From Desulfuromonas sp. KJ2020 (GTDB lineage Bacteria; Desulfobacterota; Desulfuromonadia; Desulfuromonadales; SZUA-540): a stretch of DNA of 64,000 nt. Positions 24,704 through 33,762 of the stretch are shown here, piece by piece. The DNA is taken from NCBI RefSeq assembly GCF_024197615.1, contig NZ_JAKUKE010000001.1, positions 1,169,285-1,233,284 on the forward strand, written 5' to 3'. The translations under genes and the position numbers were made by a program. Within the stretch, counting starts at the first letter, position 1; each line of letters starts with the position of its first letter. The notes under the pieces were generated by a model. It ran no database searches, was not told the origin of the DNA, and was given only the letters and a program-made list of their open reading frames with translations.

Positions 24704-25471
24704 ATGCTGAGCAAACGCATCATTCCCTGCCTGGACGTCAAGGACGGCCGCGTCGTCAAAGGGGTGCAATTTCTGGAGCTGCGCGATGCCGGTGACCCGG
24801 TGGAGGCGGCCGAAGCCTACGATGCGCAGGGGGCCGACGAGCTGACCTTTCTCGATATCACCGCCTCCAGCGACAAGCGCAATATCATCCTCGACGTGGT
24901 GGCCCGCACCGCCGAGCGGGTTTTCATGCCCTTGACCGTGGGCGGCGGCGTGCGCGAGATCGCCGATATCCGCAACCTGCTCAACGCCGGCGCCGACAAG
25001 GTGTCCATCAACACGGCGGCGGTGCACCGGCCCGAATTTGTACGGGAAGCCGCCGAACGGTTTGGCTCCCAGTGTATCGTGGTGGCCATCGATGCCCGCC
25101 GTGTCGACAGCGCCGAGGGCATGAAATGGGAAGTCTTTACCCACGGCGGCCGTCACGGCACGGGGATCGACGCCGTGGAGTGGGCGGCCCGCATGCAAGC
25201 CTATGGCGCCGGGGAGATTCTGCTGACCTCCATGGACAAGGATGGTACCAAGGACGGCTATGATATCCCCCTGACCCGGACCATCAGCGACCGCGTGAGC
25301 ATCCCGGTCATCGCCTCCGGCGGCGTCGGCACTCTCGAACATATCCGCGAGGGGCTCGTCGAAGGGGGCGCCAGCGCCGCTCTGGCGGCGAGCATCTTCC
25401 ACTTTCGCGAGTACACCATCGCCGAATGCAAGGAGTATCTGCGCGAACACGGGGTGCCCGTGCGTTTGTAA
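24704..25471 (+). CDS. hisF: Imidazole glycerol phosphate synthase cyclase subunit
   Basis: Closes the imidazole ring using ammonia from HisH and releases AICAR to purine synthesis. 255-residue TIM barrel: catalytic Asp11 in [15 protein letters not shown] and Asp near 130 in [13 protein letters not shown]. The HisF-specific extension FLDITASSD is present. It forms the synthase complex with HisH. 64 nt after hisA; the next gap holds repeat copy B. Confidence 0.96.
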   Translation: MLSKRIIPCLDVKDGRVVKGVQFLELRDAGDPVEAAEAYDAQGADELTFLDITASSDKRNIILDVVARTAERVFMPLTVGGGVREIADIRNLLNAGADKVSINTAAVHRPEFVREAAERFGSQCIVVAIDARRVDSAEGMKWEVFTHGGRHGTGIDAVEWAARMQAYGAGEILLTSMDKDGTKDGYDIPLTRTISDRVSIPVIASGGVGTLEHIREGLVEGGASAALAASIFHFREYTIAECKEYLREHGVPVRL

Positions 25472-25479
25472 CCCAAATC

Positions 25480-25593
25480 ATCTCTCGCCCGCTCCTTGCC
25501 GTCGCTAGAGCTCGCAGGGCACACAGAGCGGGAATGCTTTTCTCCGTGGCCTCTGCGTGCTCAAGGGAGCGCAGCGAACGGGCGCGAGGCCGA
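25480..25593. repeat. Copy B of the his-cluster intergenic repeat (inverted arms)
   Basis: A 114-nt imperfect palindrome filling the hisF-hisIE gap. Left arm type 1 (CGCCCGCTCCTTGCCGTCGC, then TAGAGCTCGC and ACACAGAG). Right arm is the reverse complement of type 2 (CGCCCGTTCGCT-GCGCTCCCTTGAGC). It is opposite in arm order to copy C. Confidence 0.8.
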
Positions 25594-25610
25594 TTTTAAG
25601 GATTGGAAAC

Positions 25611-26303
25611 ATGTCCCTTTCATCTCAGCTGAAATTTGACGCCCACGGCCTGCTCCCCGCCATCACCCGCGACGCGGCGACCGGCGAGGTGCTCATGCTG
25701 GCTTACATGAATGCCGAAGCGGTGGACCTTACTGTCAAGACCAGCAAGGTTCACTACTATTCCCGTTCGCGGCAGAAGTTGTGGATGAAAGGCGAGAGCT
25801 CCGGGCATGTGCAGACGGTGCGGGAGATCCGCTTCGACTGTGACGCCGACTGCCTGCTGATCACCGTCGAACAGGAAGGGGCGGCCTGTCATACCGGCCA
25901 TCACTCCTGCTTCCACCGTATCTTCGCGGAGGGCGAGGTGCGCACCGACGGGGAGAAAGAGGTGGATGCCACCGCCCTCTATGCCAGGCAGGACATTCTC
26001 GACGCGGTTTATCACGTGATTCAGGAGCGTCGACAGAATCCATCGGAGAAGTCCTACGTCGCCTCGCTCTTTGCCAAGGGGCTCGATAAGATTCTCGGCA
26101 AGATCGGCGAAGAAGCCACCGAAACCGCCGTGGCCGGCAAGGGCGGCGACCGGGACGAAGTCGTTTACGAAGTGGCCGATCTCTTTTTTCACACCCTGAT
26201 TCTGCTGGGCTACTACGACCTGCCGCCGGAGAGGATCTATCAGGAACTGCGGCGTCGCTTCGGGCTGAGCGGCATCGAAGAGAAGGAAAGCCGGGACAAA
26301 TAA
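25611..26303 (+). CDS. hisIE: Bifunctional PR-AMP cyclohydrolase / PR-ATP pyrophosphatase
   Basis: Fuses steps 2 and 3 of histidine synthesis. 230 residues: HisI domain (about 1-120) with zinc site [20 protein letters not shown], and HisE domain (about 135-225) with the MazG-like [26 protein letters not shown]. The start at 25611 is chosen because GGATTGG is upstream and the N-terminus [15 protein letters not shown] aligns with HisI; a longer in-frame start at 25557 would run through repeat copy B. Confidence 0.94.
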   Translation: MSLSSQLKFDAHGLLPAITRDAATGEVLMLAYMNAEAVDLTVKTSKVHYYSRSRQKLWMKGESSGHVQTVREIRFDCDADCLLITVEQEGAACHTGHHSCFHRIFAEGEVRTDGEKEVDATALYARQDILDAVYHVIQERRQNPSEKSYVASLFAKGLDKILGKIGEEATETAVAGKGGDRDEVVYEVADLFFHTLILLGYYDLPPERIYQELRRRFGLSGIEEKESRDK

Positions 26304-26311
26304 GCTGAAAG

Positions 26312-26455
26312 CATCTCGCGCCCGTTCGCTTCGCTCCCTTGAGCTCGCGGAGAACACAGAGTTTAGTCCCATATTAATACCAATTCTTTTCGATGGTCTT
26401 TCTTCCGCGTCCTTTGCGCTCTCTCGCGACGGCAAGGAGCGGGCGCGGGGCCGAT
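26312..26455. repeat. Copy C of the his-cluster intergenic repeat (inverted arms)
   Basis: A 144-nt element between hisIE and yqeY. Left arm type 2 (CGCCCGTTCGCTTCGCTCCC, TTGAGCTCGCGG, ACACAGAG). Right arm is the reverse complement of type 1 (CGCCCGCTCCTTGCCGTCGC). Between them is an AT-rich core. The arm order is reversed relative to copy B. Confidence 0.8.
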
Positions 26456-26480
26456 TCGAACTTAAAAAGGAACTGATGCC

Positions 26481-26927
26481 ATGAGTCTGCAGGAACAATT
26501 GAACACCGCCATGAAGGACGCCATGAGGGCCAAGGACAGTCTGCGCCTCAATACCATCCGCATGATCCGCACCGCCATCAAAAACCGCGAGATCGACGAG
26601 CGCAAGGAACTCGACGATCAGGGGGTGATCACCGTGCTGTCGACGGTGGTAAAGCAGCGGCGCGAATCGGCCCAGGTCTACCGCGAGAACGGCCGACCCG
26701 AACTGGCCGAGAAGGAAGAGCAGGAACTCGCCGTGGTCATGGAGTTTCTCCCTTCCCAGCTTAGCGACGACGAGCTCAAGGCGCTGATCGAGGAAGCGGT
26801 GACCGAGGTGGGCGCGGCCTCCATGAAGGACATGGGCAAGGTCATGAAAGTGGTGGCGGCGAAAACGACCGGGCGCGCCGACGGCAAGGTTGTCAGCGAG
26901 CTGGTCAAGGCGCGCCTTTCGGCCTGA
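26481..26927 (+). CDS. GatB/YqeY domain-containing protein
   Basis: A 148-residue helical protein homologous to the C-terminal domain of the GatB amidotransferase subunit, called YqeY when alone. It may influence tRNA-dependent amidation, but its role is not established. Features: charged N-terminal helix SLQEQLNTAMKDAMRAKDSLRLNTIRMI, the NREIDERKELDD segment, and the C-terminal SMKDMGKVMKVVAAKTTGRADGKVVSELVK typical of the domain. ATG with AAGGA upstream. It precedes cvpA-mutS2-dnaG-rpoD, in the place S21 (rpsU) and YqeY often hold beside dnaG. Confidence 0.9.
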   Translation: MSLQEQLNTAMKDAMRAKDSLRLNTIRMIRTAIKNREIDERKELDDQGVITVLSTVVKQRRESAQVYRENGRPELAEKEEQELAVVMEFLPSQLSDDELKALIEEAVTEVGAASMKDMGKVMKVVAAKTTGRADGKVVSELVKARLSA

Positions 26928-26958
26928 GCCGGAGTCGACGGGCCGGCGGAGTCATAGA

Positions 26959-27450
26959 ATGAACATTGTCGACATCGCCATTCTGGTTATCCTGGCCGGG
27001 TTTACCCTCAAGGGCCTGCTGCGCGGACTGTTGAAGGAACTGTGCTCCCTGCTCGGCCTGGTCGCCGGTGCCCTGTTCGCCCTCTATTTCCATGCGCCCC
27101 TGGCCGAGCTGCTGGTGGAGTCCTTCCGGTTTCCGCTCAAGCTGGCTGTCGGCATCGCTTACGTCGTCCTGTTTGTGGTCTGCCTGCTCTTTTTCGCGTT
27201 GCTGGGTTACCTGCTCTCCCGCTTCGTCAAGCTCGTCTTCCTGGGCGGGGTGAACCGGGTCGCCGGCGGTTTTTTCGGTCTCATGCAAGGAGGAGTCTTG
27301 CTGGCCATCGGTCTGTTCGCCCTGAGTATCGGGCCGCTGCCCGCCACCCTCGGCCCCATGCTCAAGGACTCCCAGCTGGCACCTCCCTTCGTCCGGCTGG
27401 GGCAGGTTGTTTTTGAGGAGAGTCGGGATTTTTATTCGTCCCGCTCCTGA
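26959..27450 (+). CDS. CvpA family membrane protein
   Basis: A 163-residue protein with four predicted membrane helices, beginning NIVDIAILVILAGFTLKGLLRGLLKE, the CvpA family signature. In E. coli CvpA is needed for colicin V export; its wider role is unclear. The start at 26959 has GGCGGAG upstream and begins the first membrane segment. The motif GGVNRVAGGFFGLMQGG between helices 3 and 4 is typical. It sits between yqeY and mutS2 as in related genomes. Confidence 0.88.
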   Translation: MNIVDIAILVILAGFTLKGLLRGLLKELCSLLGLVAGALFALYFHAPLAELLVESFRFPLKLAVGIAYVVLFVVCLLFFALLGYLLSRFVKLVFLGGVNRVAGGFFGLMQGGVLLAIGLFALSIGPLPATLGPMLKDSQLAPPFVRLGQVVFEESRDFYSSRS

Positions 27451-27500
27451 AAGTCTACCCCTGAAGTAAAGGTGGTACGCGGTGACGAAGAAGATTGGTG

Positions 27501-29864
27501 ATGACTGAAGAAACCCTGCGGGTGCTGGAATATGACAAAGTCAGGCAGCTGCTGGCCGCGCAGTCCCTCACCGTACCGGGCCGGCGACTGCTCGAAGCGC
27601 TGCAGCCTCTCGATGAGGCCGGCGTGGTTCGCACGGCCCTGGAGGAAGTCAGTGAGATGGTCGGGCTGCTCGATGAGCGGGGGCGCCCTCCTCTGGGCGG
27701 TTGTCGCGACCTGCAGCCCTGTCTGAACCAGCTGCGCACCGAAGGGACCTGGCTGCTGCCGGAAGTCCTGCTGGATATTCGCTCCACCCTCGAGGCCACC
27801 GTCGCCTGCCGGGGATATTTCGCCGACGGGGAAAAAGGGCTGCGGCTTGCGGTTCTGGCCGCGGATCTGCAAGGCTGCCGGGACCTCTATGAGGAGTTGC
27901 GTCGCAGCATCGGCCTGCGGGGCGAGATCCTCGGCAGCGCCTCCTTCGAGCTGGGCACCCTGCGTCAGGATATGCTGCAGGTGCGGACCCGCATCAAGCG
28001 GGCGCTGGAGGGTCTGCTCACCTCGGACCGGCTCGCTGGCGTCTTTCAGGACCAGCTCATCACCGAGCGTCATGGGCGCTATGTGCTGCCGGTCAAGGCG
28101 GATCATCGCGGGCGGGTCAAGGGCTTCGTTCACGACGAATCGGCCAGCGGACAGACCCTGTTCATCGAACCGACCTCGGTGCTGGAGGCGAACAACGAAC
28201 TGCAGACCCTGCAACGGGAAGAAAAACGCGAGGAAGAGCGGATTCTGCGTCGTCTGGCCGATGCCGTGCGGCGGCACGCCGATGTTCTGCGGGAAAATCA
28301 GCGGATACTCGCGCATCTCGATGGCAGGACGGCAGCGGCCCGGTTGTCGCTGCTCATGGAAGGCGTTGCCCCCGAACTGGCGGAAACGCCCGTGCTGGAG
28401 CTGCGGCAGGCGCGGCATCCTCTCCTGCTATTTCATGCCGATGGCAGTCGGCGGGAAAAGGGGGCCGTCCCTGTCGATGTGCGGCTGGGTCGCCAGCGTA
28501 GCGCCCTGATTATCAGTGGACCGAATACCGGCGGCAAGACGGTGGCTCTTAAGACCGCCGGACTGCTGCTGCTGATGGTGAAGTCGGGCCTGCATGTGCC
28601 CTGTCACCCTGACAGCCAGGTTTACCTGTTCCGCCATGTCTTTGCCGACATTGGTGATGAACAGAGCATAGAGTCAGACCTCTCCACCTTCTCCGGGCAC
28701 TTGCAGCGGGTCCGGCGCCTGCTGGAGCAGGCCGATGACGATTCGCTGGTGCTCCTTGACGAGGCCGGCACGGGGACGGACCCGGCGGAAGGTGGCGCCC
28801 TGGCGCTGGCCGTGCTGGACACCCTGCGCCAGCGGGGAACCCGGGTTCTGGTGACCACGCATCTCAATGTCGTCAAGCACTACGCCTGGCAGCGGCCCGA
28901 TGTGGAAAACGCCTCGGTGGAGTTCGACCGCCAGACCCTGCGGCCAACCTACCGGCTGCACTACGGCATGCCGGGGGCGAGCAGCGCTTTTACCATCGCG
29001 CGCTGTCTTGGCCTGCCCGAGGACGTACTGCAGCGCGCCGAATCCTATCTCGGCGCCAAAGAGCGCGAAGGGGAGCAGCAGCTGGAAGCTCTCAATCGGC
29101 TCAGCCATAACCTGGAGCAGGAGCGGGCGGAGCTCGGGTCCCTGCGGGCCGCCGCCGAGCAGGACCGGGAGAAACGCCGCCGCCTGCTGGCCGAACTGGA
29201 AGCGCAAAAGCGGGGTATCATCGAAAAGACCACGCGGCGGGCGGAGCAGAAAGCCAAAGAGGCCGAGCGCCAGCTCAGGGCGATTCTGAAAGAGGCCCGT
29301 GGCGCCGGGGTGGATGCCCGCGCCCAGGCCGAGTTGAACCGCCAGCTGCGCGAGGTTAAAGAGGACCTGGGCCAGGCGGCTCCGCCACCGGCTGCCGGCG
29401 CTGCCCCTAAACAGGTGGAGGTCGGCGAAATGCTGCGTATCCCGGCGCTGGCGACCGAAGGTTTGGTGGTCCGAGCCCTGGAGGGGGAGGCGGAACTGAG
29501 CGTGCAGGGGAAGAAGCTCCGCCTGCCTCTGGCACAGCTGGAAGCGTTCAGTCCGCGCCGTTTTGAGGAAAAGCAGGCCAAAAAGAGCAAGATTCAAAGC
29601 CGGGTGGAGCGCGATCGCTTTTCTGCCCGGCTGCTGCTGGTGGGTCAGCGGGCCGAGGAAGCCCTTATTGCCCTGGATCGCTTTGTCGATGACGCCTTGC
29701 TGCAGGGCGTACGCGAGGTGGAGATCGTCCATGGCAGCGGCACTGGCATCTTGCGCCGGGTCGTGCGGGATTTTCTCGCCGGGCATCGCGGCGTGCAGGC
29801 CTTTCGCGGCGGCGACTTGGCCCAGGGCGGCGATAATGTGACCCTTGTCGAGTTGAGACGCTGA
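27501..29864 (+). CDS. mutS2: Endonuclease MutS2
   Basis: A 787-residue MutS paralogue, lacking the mismatch-recognition domain, that limits homologous recombination and in some bacteria rescues collided ribosomes. Clamp/core region (about 1-320), ATPase with Walker A SGPNTGGKTVALKT (about 337-350) and Walker B LLDEAGTGTDP (about 416-426). A coiled coil follows (about 510-610), then the C-terminal Smr nuclease domain (about 705-787) with EVEIVHGSGTGILR. Starts TTG 27495, GTG 27498 and ATG 27501 are consecutive; I take the ATG. Its stop overlaps the dnaG start. Confidence 0.95.
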   Translation: MTEETLRVLEYDKVRQLLAAQSLTVPGRRLLEALQPLDEAGVVRTALEEVSEMVGLLDERGRPPLGGCRDLQPCLNQLRTEGTWLLPEVLLDIRSTLEATVACRGYFADGEKGLRLAVLAADLQGCRDLYEELRRSIGLRGEILGSASFELGTLRQDMLQVRTRIKRALEGLLTSDRLAGVFQDQLITERHGRYVLPVKADHRGRVKGFVHDESASGQTLFIEPTSVLEANNELQTLQREEKREEERILRRLADAVRRHADVLRENQRILAHLDGRTAAARLSLLMEGVAPELAETPVLELRQARHPLLLFHADGSRREKGAVPVDVRLGRQRSALIISGPNTGGKTVALKTAGLLLLMVKSGLHVPCHPDSQVYLFRHVFADIGDEQSIESDLSTFSGHLQRVRRLLEQADDDSLVLLDEAGTGTDPAEGGALALAVLDTLRQRGTRVLVTTHLNVVKHYAWQRPDVENASVEFDRQTLRPTYRLHYGMPGASSAFTIARCLGLPEDVLQRAESYLGAKEREGEQQLEALNRLSHNLEQERAELGSLRAAAEQDREKRRRLLAELEAQKRGIIEKTTRRAEQKAKEAERQLRAILKEARGAGVDARAQAELNRQLREVKEDLGQAAPPPAAGAAPKQVEVGEMLRIPALATEGLVVRALEGEAELSVQGKKLRLPLAQLEAFSPRRFEEKQAKKSKIQSRVERDRFSARLLLVGQRAEEALIALDRFVDDALLQGVREVEIVHGSGTGILRRVVRDFLAGHRGVQAFRGGDLAQGGDNVTLVELRR

Positions 29865-31654
29865 TGCACGGTCGCATACCGGAAGACAAGATTCAGGAGA
29901 TCCGCGACCGCAATGACATTGTGGAGGTCGTCTCCTCCTATCTGCCGCTGAAAGCGGCGGGACCCAACAACTTTGGCCTCTGCCCCTTTCACAGCGAGAA
30001 GTCGCCGTCCTTCAACGTCAATGCGGCGCGGCAGACTTTTCACTGCTTCGGGTGCGGCGTATCCGGCAACGTCTTCTCTTTCCTCATGCGCATGGAGGGG
30101 CTCTCCTTTGTCGAGGCCGTGCGGCGCCTGGGTGAGCGGGTGGGGGTCCAGCTCGAACGGGAGAACCTGTCGCCGGAAGAAAAGCAGCGCCGGCGGCAGC
30201 AGATCCTCTACTACCGCATTAACGAGGCCGCCTGCGACTTCTTTCACGCCAACCTCATGCGGTCCGAGGAGGCCAGGGCGGCCCGGGAGTATCTCAAGAA
30301 GAGAGGATACGGGCACGAGATCGCGCGTGAGTTTCGTCTCGGCTACGCGCTGGACCGCTGGGACGGGTTGACCCGCGCCCTGGCGGAAAAGGGTTTTGAC
30401 CCCAAGGATATTCAGACCCTTGGCCTGACGCGGCCCGGTCAGCAGGGGCGGGGGGATTATGACCTCTTCCGCGGGCGGCTCATCTTTCCCATTCTCGACC
30501 TGCATGGGCAGGTGCAGGCCTTCGGGGGGAGGGTGCTCGGGGATGAACTGCCCAAGTATCTGAATTCGCCCGAATCGCCGATCTACCATAAGGCGCGTAT
30601 TCTCTATGGTCTCTACCAGGGCCGGGAAGAGATGCGGCGCAGCGGCGAAGCGATCGTGGTCGAGGGCTACTTCGATCAGTTGGCCCTGCACCGCGCCGGT
30701 TTTCCGCAGGCGGTGGCGACCTGCGGCACTGCCCTGACAGAAGAGCATGCCCGGCTGCTCAAGCGTTACGCCAAAAAGGCCCTGCTCCTTTTCGATCAGG
30801 ATGAGGCCGGCCGGCGGGCCACCTTCAAGGCCATGGATGTGCTGCAGGCGGCCGGACTGCCCGCCGCCGTTATTGCCCTGGATGAGGGGGATGACCCCGA
30901 CTCCTTTCTGGCGGGAAAAGGGGCAGAGTCCTTTCGGAGCCGATTGCAGGCCGCCCGTCCGGTCCTGGAAGTCTTCATCGATGACGCCCTGGCCCGGCAC
31001 GGGGGCAGCGTCGAAGGGCAGGCGAAGGCGGTGGAGGAAATCGCCGCCAAGCTGCGGGCCCTGACGGATGACATCGAGCGCAGTCTCTATATCCGGATGG
31101 TGGCGCAAAAGGTTGGCTTGGACGAGAGCCTGTTGCAGACGAAGGTGTCGGGACGCCGGCCGGCAGCGCCGTCGCCTCGGCAGGAAACACGGCCCAAACG
31201 GACGACTGCCTCGCCGCCTTCGGCGCCGGCCGCCGGTCTGCGGGCCCAGATGATGCTTCTCTACCTGTTGGTGCGTGAACCGCGGGCCCAGGAACGTGTA
31301 AAAGAGGAGGGAGTTGAAAATCTCTTTTTAGATGCGAATATAAAGGAACTTGCCGAAAAAATTCTGACCCTGCCCTCCCAGGAAACCGCGTCGGCCGAAA
31401 GTCTGTTATCCCTGGCTGTCGATGGCGTTCAGCAAGATATTGTGCAGGGGGTTTTACGCGAAGATGCCGCCGCTTTTGCCGAGGAGGCGGAAGCTATTTT
31501 TGTCGATTGTCGCCAGGCCGTGGCCAAGGAGAGGCTCCGGCGGCGCAAACAGGAGCTTCATCAGCTCATCCAGAGAGCTGAAAGTAGCGGAGATCTGCTG
31601 GAGATGGCCAGGCTGCAGGCAGAGCTCATGCAGGTGAACCGTCAACTGAAATAA
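29864..31654 (+). CDS. dnaG: DNA primase
   Basis: Makes RNA primers for replication. 596 residues: N-terminal CHC2 zinc-binding domain with ligands C40, H43, C61 and C64; RNA polymerase/TOPRIM domain (about 110-365) with AIVVEGYFDQLAL and LLFDQDEAGRRA metal-binding motifs; and a C-terminal DnaB-interacting helical region (about 450-596), less conserved. It starts by a 1-nt TGATG overlap with mutS2, so it is translationally coupled. rpoD follows, forming the macromolecular synthesis cluster. Confidence 0.96.
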   Translation: MHGRIPEDKIQEIRDRNDIVEVVSSYLPLKAAGPNNFGLCPFHSEKSPSFNVNAARQTFHCFGCGVSGNVFSFLMRMEGLSFVEAVRRLGERVGVQLERENLSPEEKQRRRQQILYYRINEAACDFFHANLMRSEEARAAREYLKKRGYGHEIAREFRLGYALDRWDGLTRALAEKGFDPKDIQTLGLTRPGQQGRGDYDLFRGRLIFPILDLHGQVQAFGGRVLGDELPKYLNSPESPIYHKARILYGLYQGREEMRRSGEAIVVEGYFDQLALHRAGFPQAVATCGTALTEEHARLLKRYAKKALLLFDQDEAGRRATFKAMDVLQAAGLPAAVIALDEGDDPDSFLAGKGAESFRSRLQAARPVLEVFIDDALARHGGSVEGQAKAVEEIAAKLRALTDDIERSLYIRMVAQKVGLDESLLQTKVSGRRPAAPSPRQETRPKRTTASPPSAPAAGLRAQMMLLYLLVREPRAQERVKEEGVENLFLDANIKELAEKILTLPSQETASAESLLSLAVDGVQQDIVQGVLREDAAAFAEEAEAIFVDCRQAVAKERLRRRKQELHQLIQRAESSGDLLEMARLQAELMQVNRQLK

Positions 31655-31723
31655 AAAATGTTTCGATAATAGAAATAAATCCACCAGGCCCCGTCAGGCA
31701 GGGGCAAGAGGAGAAGAGGTTCA

Positions 31724-33481
31724 ATGGCGAAAAAAACCGCAATGGAAGAAGTTCAGAATCTGATCGATCTGGGCAAGGAAAAGGGCTTTCTCACCTATGA
31801 CGAGGTGAACGATTCCCTTCCAGCCGATCTCATTTCGTCCGATCAGCTTGAAGATGTCATGAGCATGTTCGGGGAGATGGATATCGCCGTGGTCGATTCC
31901 GACAAAAAGGTATCCCTTTCCGACGAGCGGGGCATGGACGAGGAGGGCGGCGATGACGAGGAGGAAGAGGAGTCCGAGTTCGAGGCCGGCGTCCTTGGCC
32001 GTACCAGCGACCCTGTCCGCATGTACCTGCGTGAAATGGGGCAGGTCTCGCTGTTGACCCGCGAAGGGGAGGTCGAGATCGCCAAGCGCATCGAAGAAGG
32101 GGAAGCCCTGGTGACCAGTGTCATCATGAAGACTCCCATCGCCTTCAAGGAGATCATCGGCTTGGGCGACCGCCTGGCCAAGGGGCAGATCAGCGTCGCC
32201 GAGATCACCAAGGACTACGAGGAAGAAGAGGGGAGCGAAGAGGAAGAAAAGCATCGCCTGCGCATCCTCGCCCTGGTCGACCAGATCCGCGAGCTTGACA
32301 CCCAGTTCATGGAGGCCCGCGAACGTCTCGCCGGGGAAGTCACCAAGGAAGAGAAAAAGGCGCTGGAGAAACAGACCAAGGAACTCAAGACCCAGATTTC
32401 CGAGCTGATGCGTCAGATCCGCCTCAAAGATTTCCAGGTGGCCAAGATTGTCGACACCCTCAAGGACCTGGCGGAGCAGGTTAAAAAGGGAATGATCGAG
32501 GTCAGGGCCTGCGAAGAGGAGCTGAAGCTCCCCCACAAGGATATCAAGCGGCTGCTGCGCCGCATGCGCAAGAGCGACGAAGATGCTCTCAAGGTCTCCG
32601 AAGAACTCAAAACCCCCATCGACAGCCTGCTGGTGGTGGAAAAGCGCCTCAAGAGCGCCCAGCGCAAGTTCAAACGGGTGCAGGAAGAGTCCGGCTTTGC
32701 GCCGGAAGAGCTGCTGGAGTCCCTGAAAGAGCTGCAGAAGGGGGAATGGCGGGCCAAGGCCGCCAAGACGGAGCTGGTGGAAGCCAACCTGCGTCTGGTC
32801 GTCTCTATCGCCAAGAAGTACACCAACCGCGGCCTGCAGTTCCTCGACCTCATCCAGGAGGGAAATATCGGCCTCATGAAGGCGGTGGACAAGTTCGAAT
32901 ACCAGCGCGGCTATAAATTCTCCACGTACGCCACCTGGTGGATCCGGCAGGCCATCACCCGGGCCATTGCTGATCAGGCGCGCACCATCCGCATTCCGGT
33001 GCATATGATCGAGACCATCAACAAGCTGATCCGTACCAGCCGTCAGCTTGTCCAGGAGATGGGACGCGAGCCGACGCCGGAAGAGATCGCCGAGCGTATG
33101 GACCTGCCCCTGGAAAAAGTTCGCCGCGTCCTGAAGATCGCCAAGGAGCCCATCTCCCTGGAGACTCCCATCGGCGAGGAGGAAGACTCCTCCCTGGGGG
33201 ATTTCATCGAGGACAAGGGGGTTGTCTCCCCTCTCGAAGCGGTCATCAAGGGGAACCTTTCCGACCAGACCTCCCGGGTTCTTTCCACCCTGACTCCGCG
33301 TGAAGAGAAAGTCCTGCGCATGCGCTTCGGCATCGGCGAAAAATCGGACCATACCCTGGAGGAAGTCGGCCAGGATTTCGCCGTGACCCGCGAGCGTATC
33401 CGGCAGATCGAAGCCAAGGCTCTGCGCAAGCTCCGTCATCCCAGCCGCTCCAAGCGCCTGAAGAGTTTTGTGGAGTTCTAG
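31724..33481 (+). CDS. rpoD: Primary sigma factor RpoD (sigma-70)
   Basis: Housekeeping sigma factor. 585 residues: region 1.1 (about 1-80), region 1.2 ([21 protein letters not shown]), a long charged non-conserved region (about 150-320), region 2 with [20 protein letters not shown] for -10 recognition, region 3, and region 4 helix-turn-helix [20 protein letters not shown] for -35 recognition. It ends in the usual [14 protein letters not shown] preceded by GAGGAGAAGAGG. The 69-nt gap after dnaG shows no clear promoter. Confidence 0.97.
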   Translation: MAKKTAMEEVQNLIDLGKEKGFLTYDEVNDSLPADLISSDQLEDVMSMFGEMDIAVVDSDKKVSLSDERGMDEEGGDDEEEEESEFEAGVLGRTSDPVRMYLREMGQVSLLTREGEVEIAKRIEEGEALVTSVIMKTPIAFKEIIGLGDRLAKGQISVAEITKDYEEEEGSEEEEKHRLRILALVDQIRELDTQFMEARERLAGEVTKEEKKALEKQTKELKTQISELMRQIRLKDFQVAKIVDTLKDLAEQVKKGMIEVRACEEELKLPHKDIKRLLRRMRKSDEDALKVSEELKTPIDSLLVVEKRLKSAQRKFKRVQEESGFAPEELLESLKELQKGEWRAKAAKTELVEANLRLVVSIAKKYTNRGLQFLDLIQEGNIGLMKAVDKFEYQRGYKFSTYATWWIRQAITRAIADQARTIRIPVHMIETINKLIRTSRQLVQEMGREPTPEEIAERMDLPLEKVRRVLKIAKEPISLETPIGEEEDSSLGDFIEDKGVVSPLEAVIKGNLSDQTSRVLSTLTPREEKVLRMRFGIGEKSDHTLEEVGQDFAVTRERIRQIEAKALRKLRHPSRSKRLKSFVEF

Positions 33482-33502
33482 GTGAAAAAAAGGAAAATGG
33501 CC

Positions 33503-33531
33503 TTGACACACATGAGTCCAGGCCATAAACT
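33503..33531 (+). promoter_or_regulatory. Promoter of the tRNA gene
   Basis: TTGACA (33503-33508), 17-nt spacer, TAAACT (33526-33531), 21 nt before the tRNA and just after rpoD. Confidence 0.6.
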
Positions 33532-33551
33532 AGGCGCTTGTTCAATGCAAC

Positions 33552-33627
33552 GGGCCTATAGCTCAGTTGGTAGAGCCACCGGCTCATAACCGGTTGGTCC
33601 CAGGTTCGAATCCTGGTGGGCCCACCA
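33552..33627 (+). tRNA. tRNA with CAU anticodon, probably tRNA-Ile2 (lysidine type)
   Basis: A 76-nt cloverleaf with encoded CCA: acceptor GGGCCTA pairing with TGGGCCC, D arm GCTCAGTTGGTAGAGC, anticodon arm CCGGCTCATAACCGG with CAT at 33585-33587, T arm with GGTTCGAATCC. The GGxCC acceptor start and the TTGGTC variable region resemble bacterial tRNA-Ile2, whose C34 is converted to lysidine by TilS. Elongator tRNA-Met is the alternative. The C1-A72 mismatch of initiator tRNA is absent. Confidence 0.9.
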
Positions 33628-33701
33628 ACAAGGAAGCGCATGAGACGAACGCTCATATTGCATATACAACAGACAGAAAAAGCAAAACCATAAGTTCCCA
33701 G

Positions 33702-33738
33702 GAGTGCAACCAGACCCAGAGTTGCACTCTTTTTTTTG
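33702..33738 (+). terminator. Terminator after the tRNA gene
   Basis: GAGTGCAAC (33702-33710) pairs with GTTGCACTC (33721-33729), followed by T8-9. Confidence 0.9.
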
Positions 33739-33762
33739 GTATTCAAACGTAACAAGCGGAGC

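Noticed and set aside
33552..33627. Initiator tRNA-fMet
   Set aside because: Position 1-72 is a G-C pair and the three G-C pairs flanking the initiator anticodon loop are not in the initiator arrangement.
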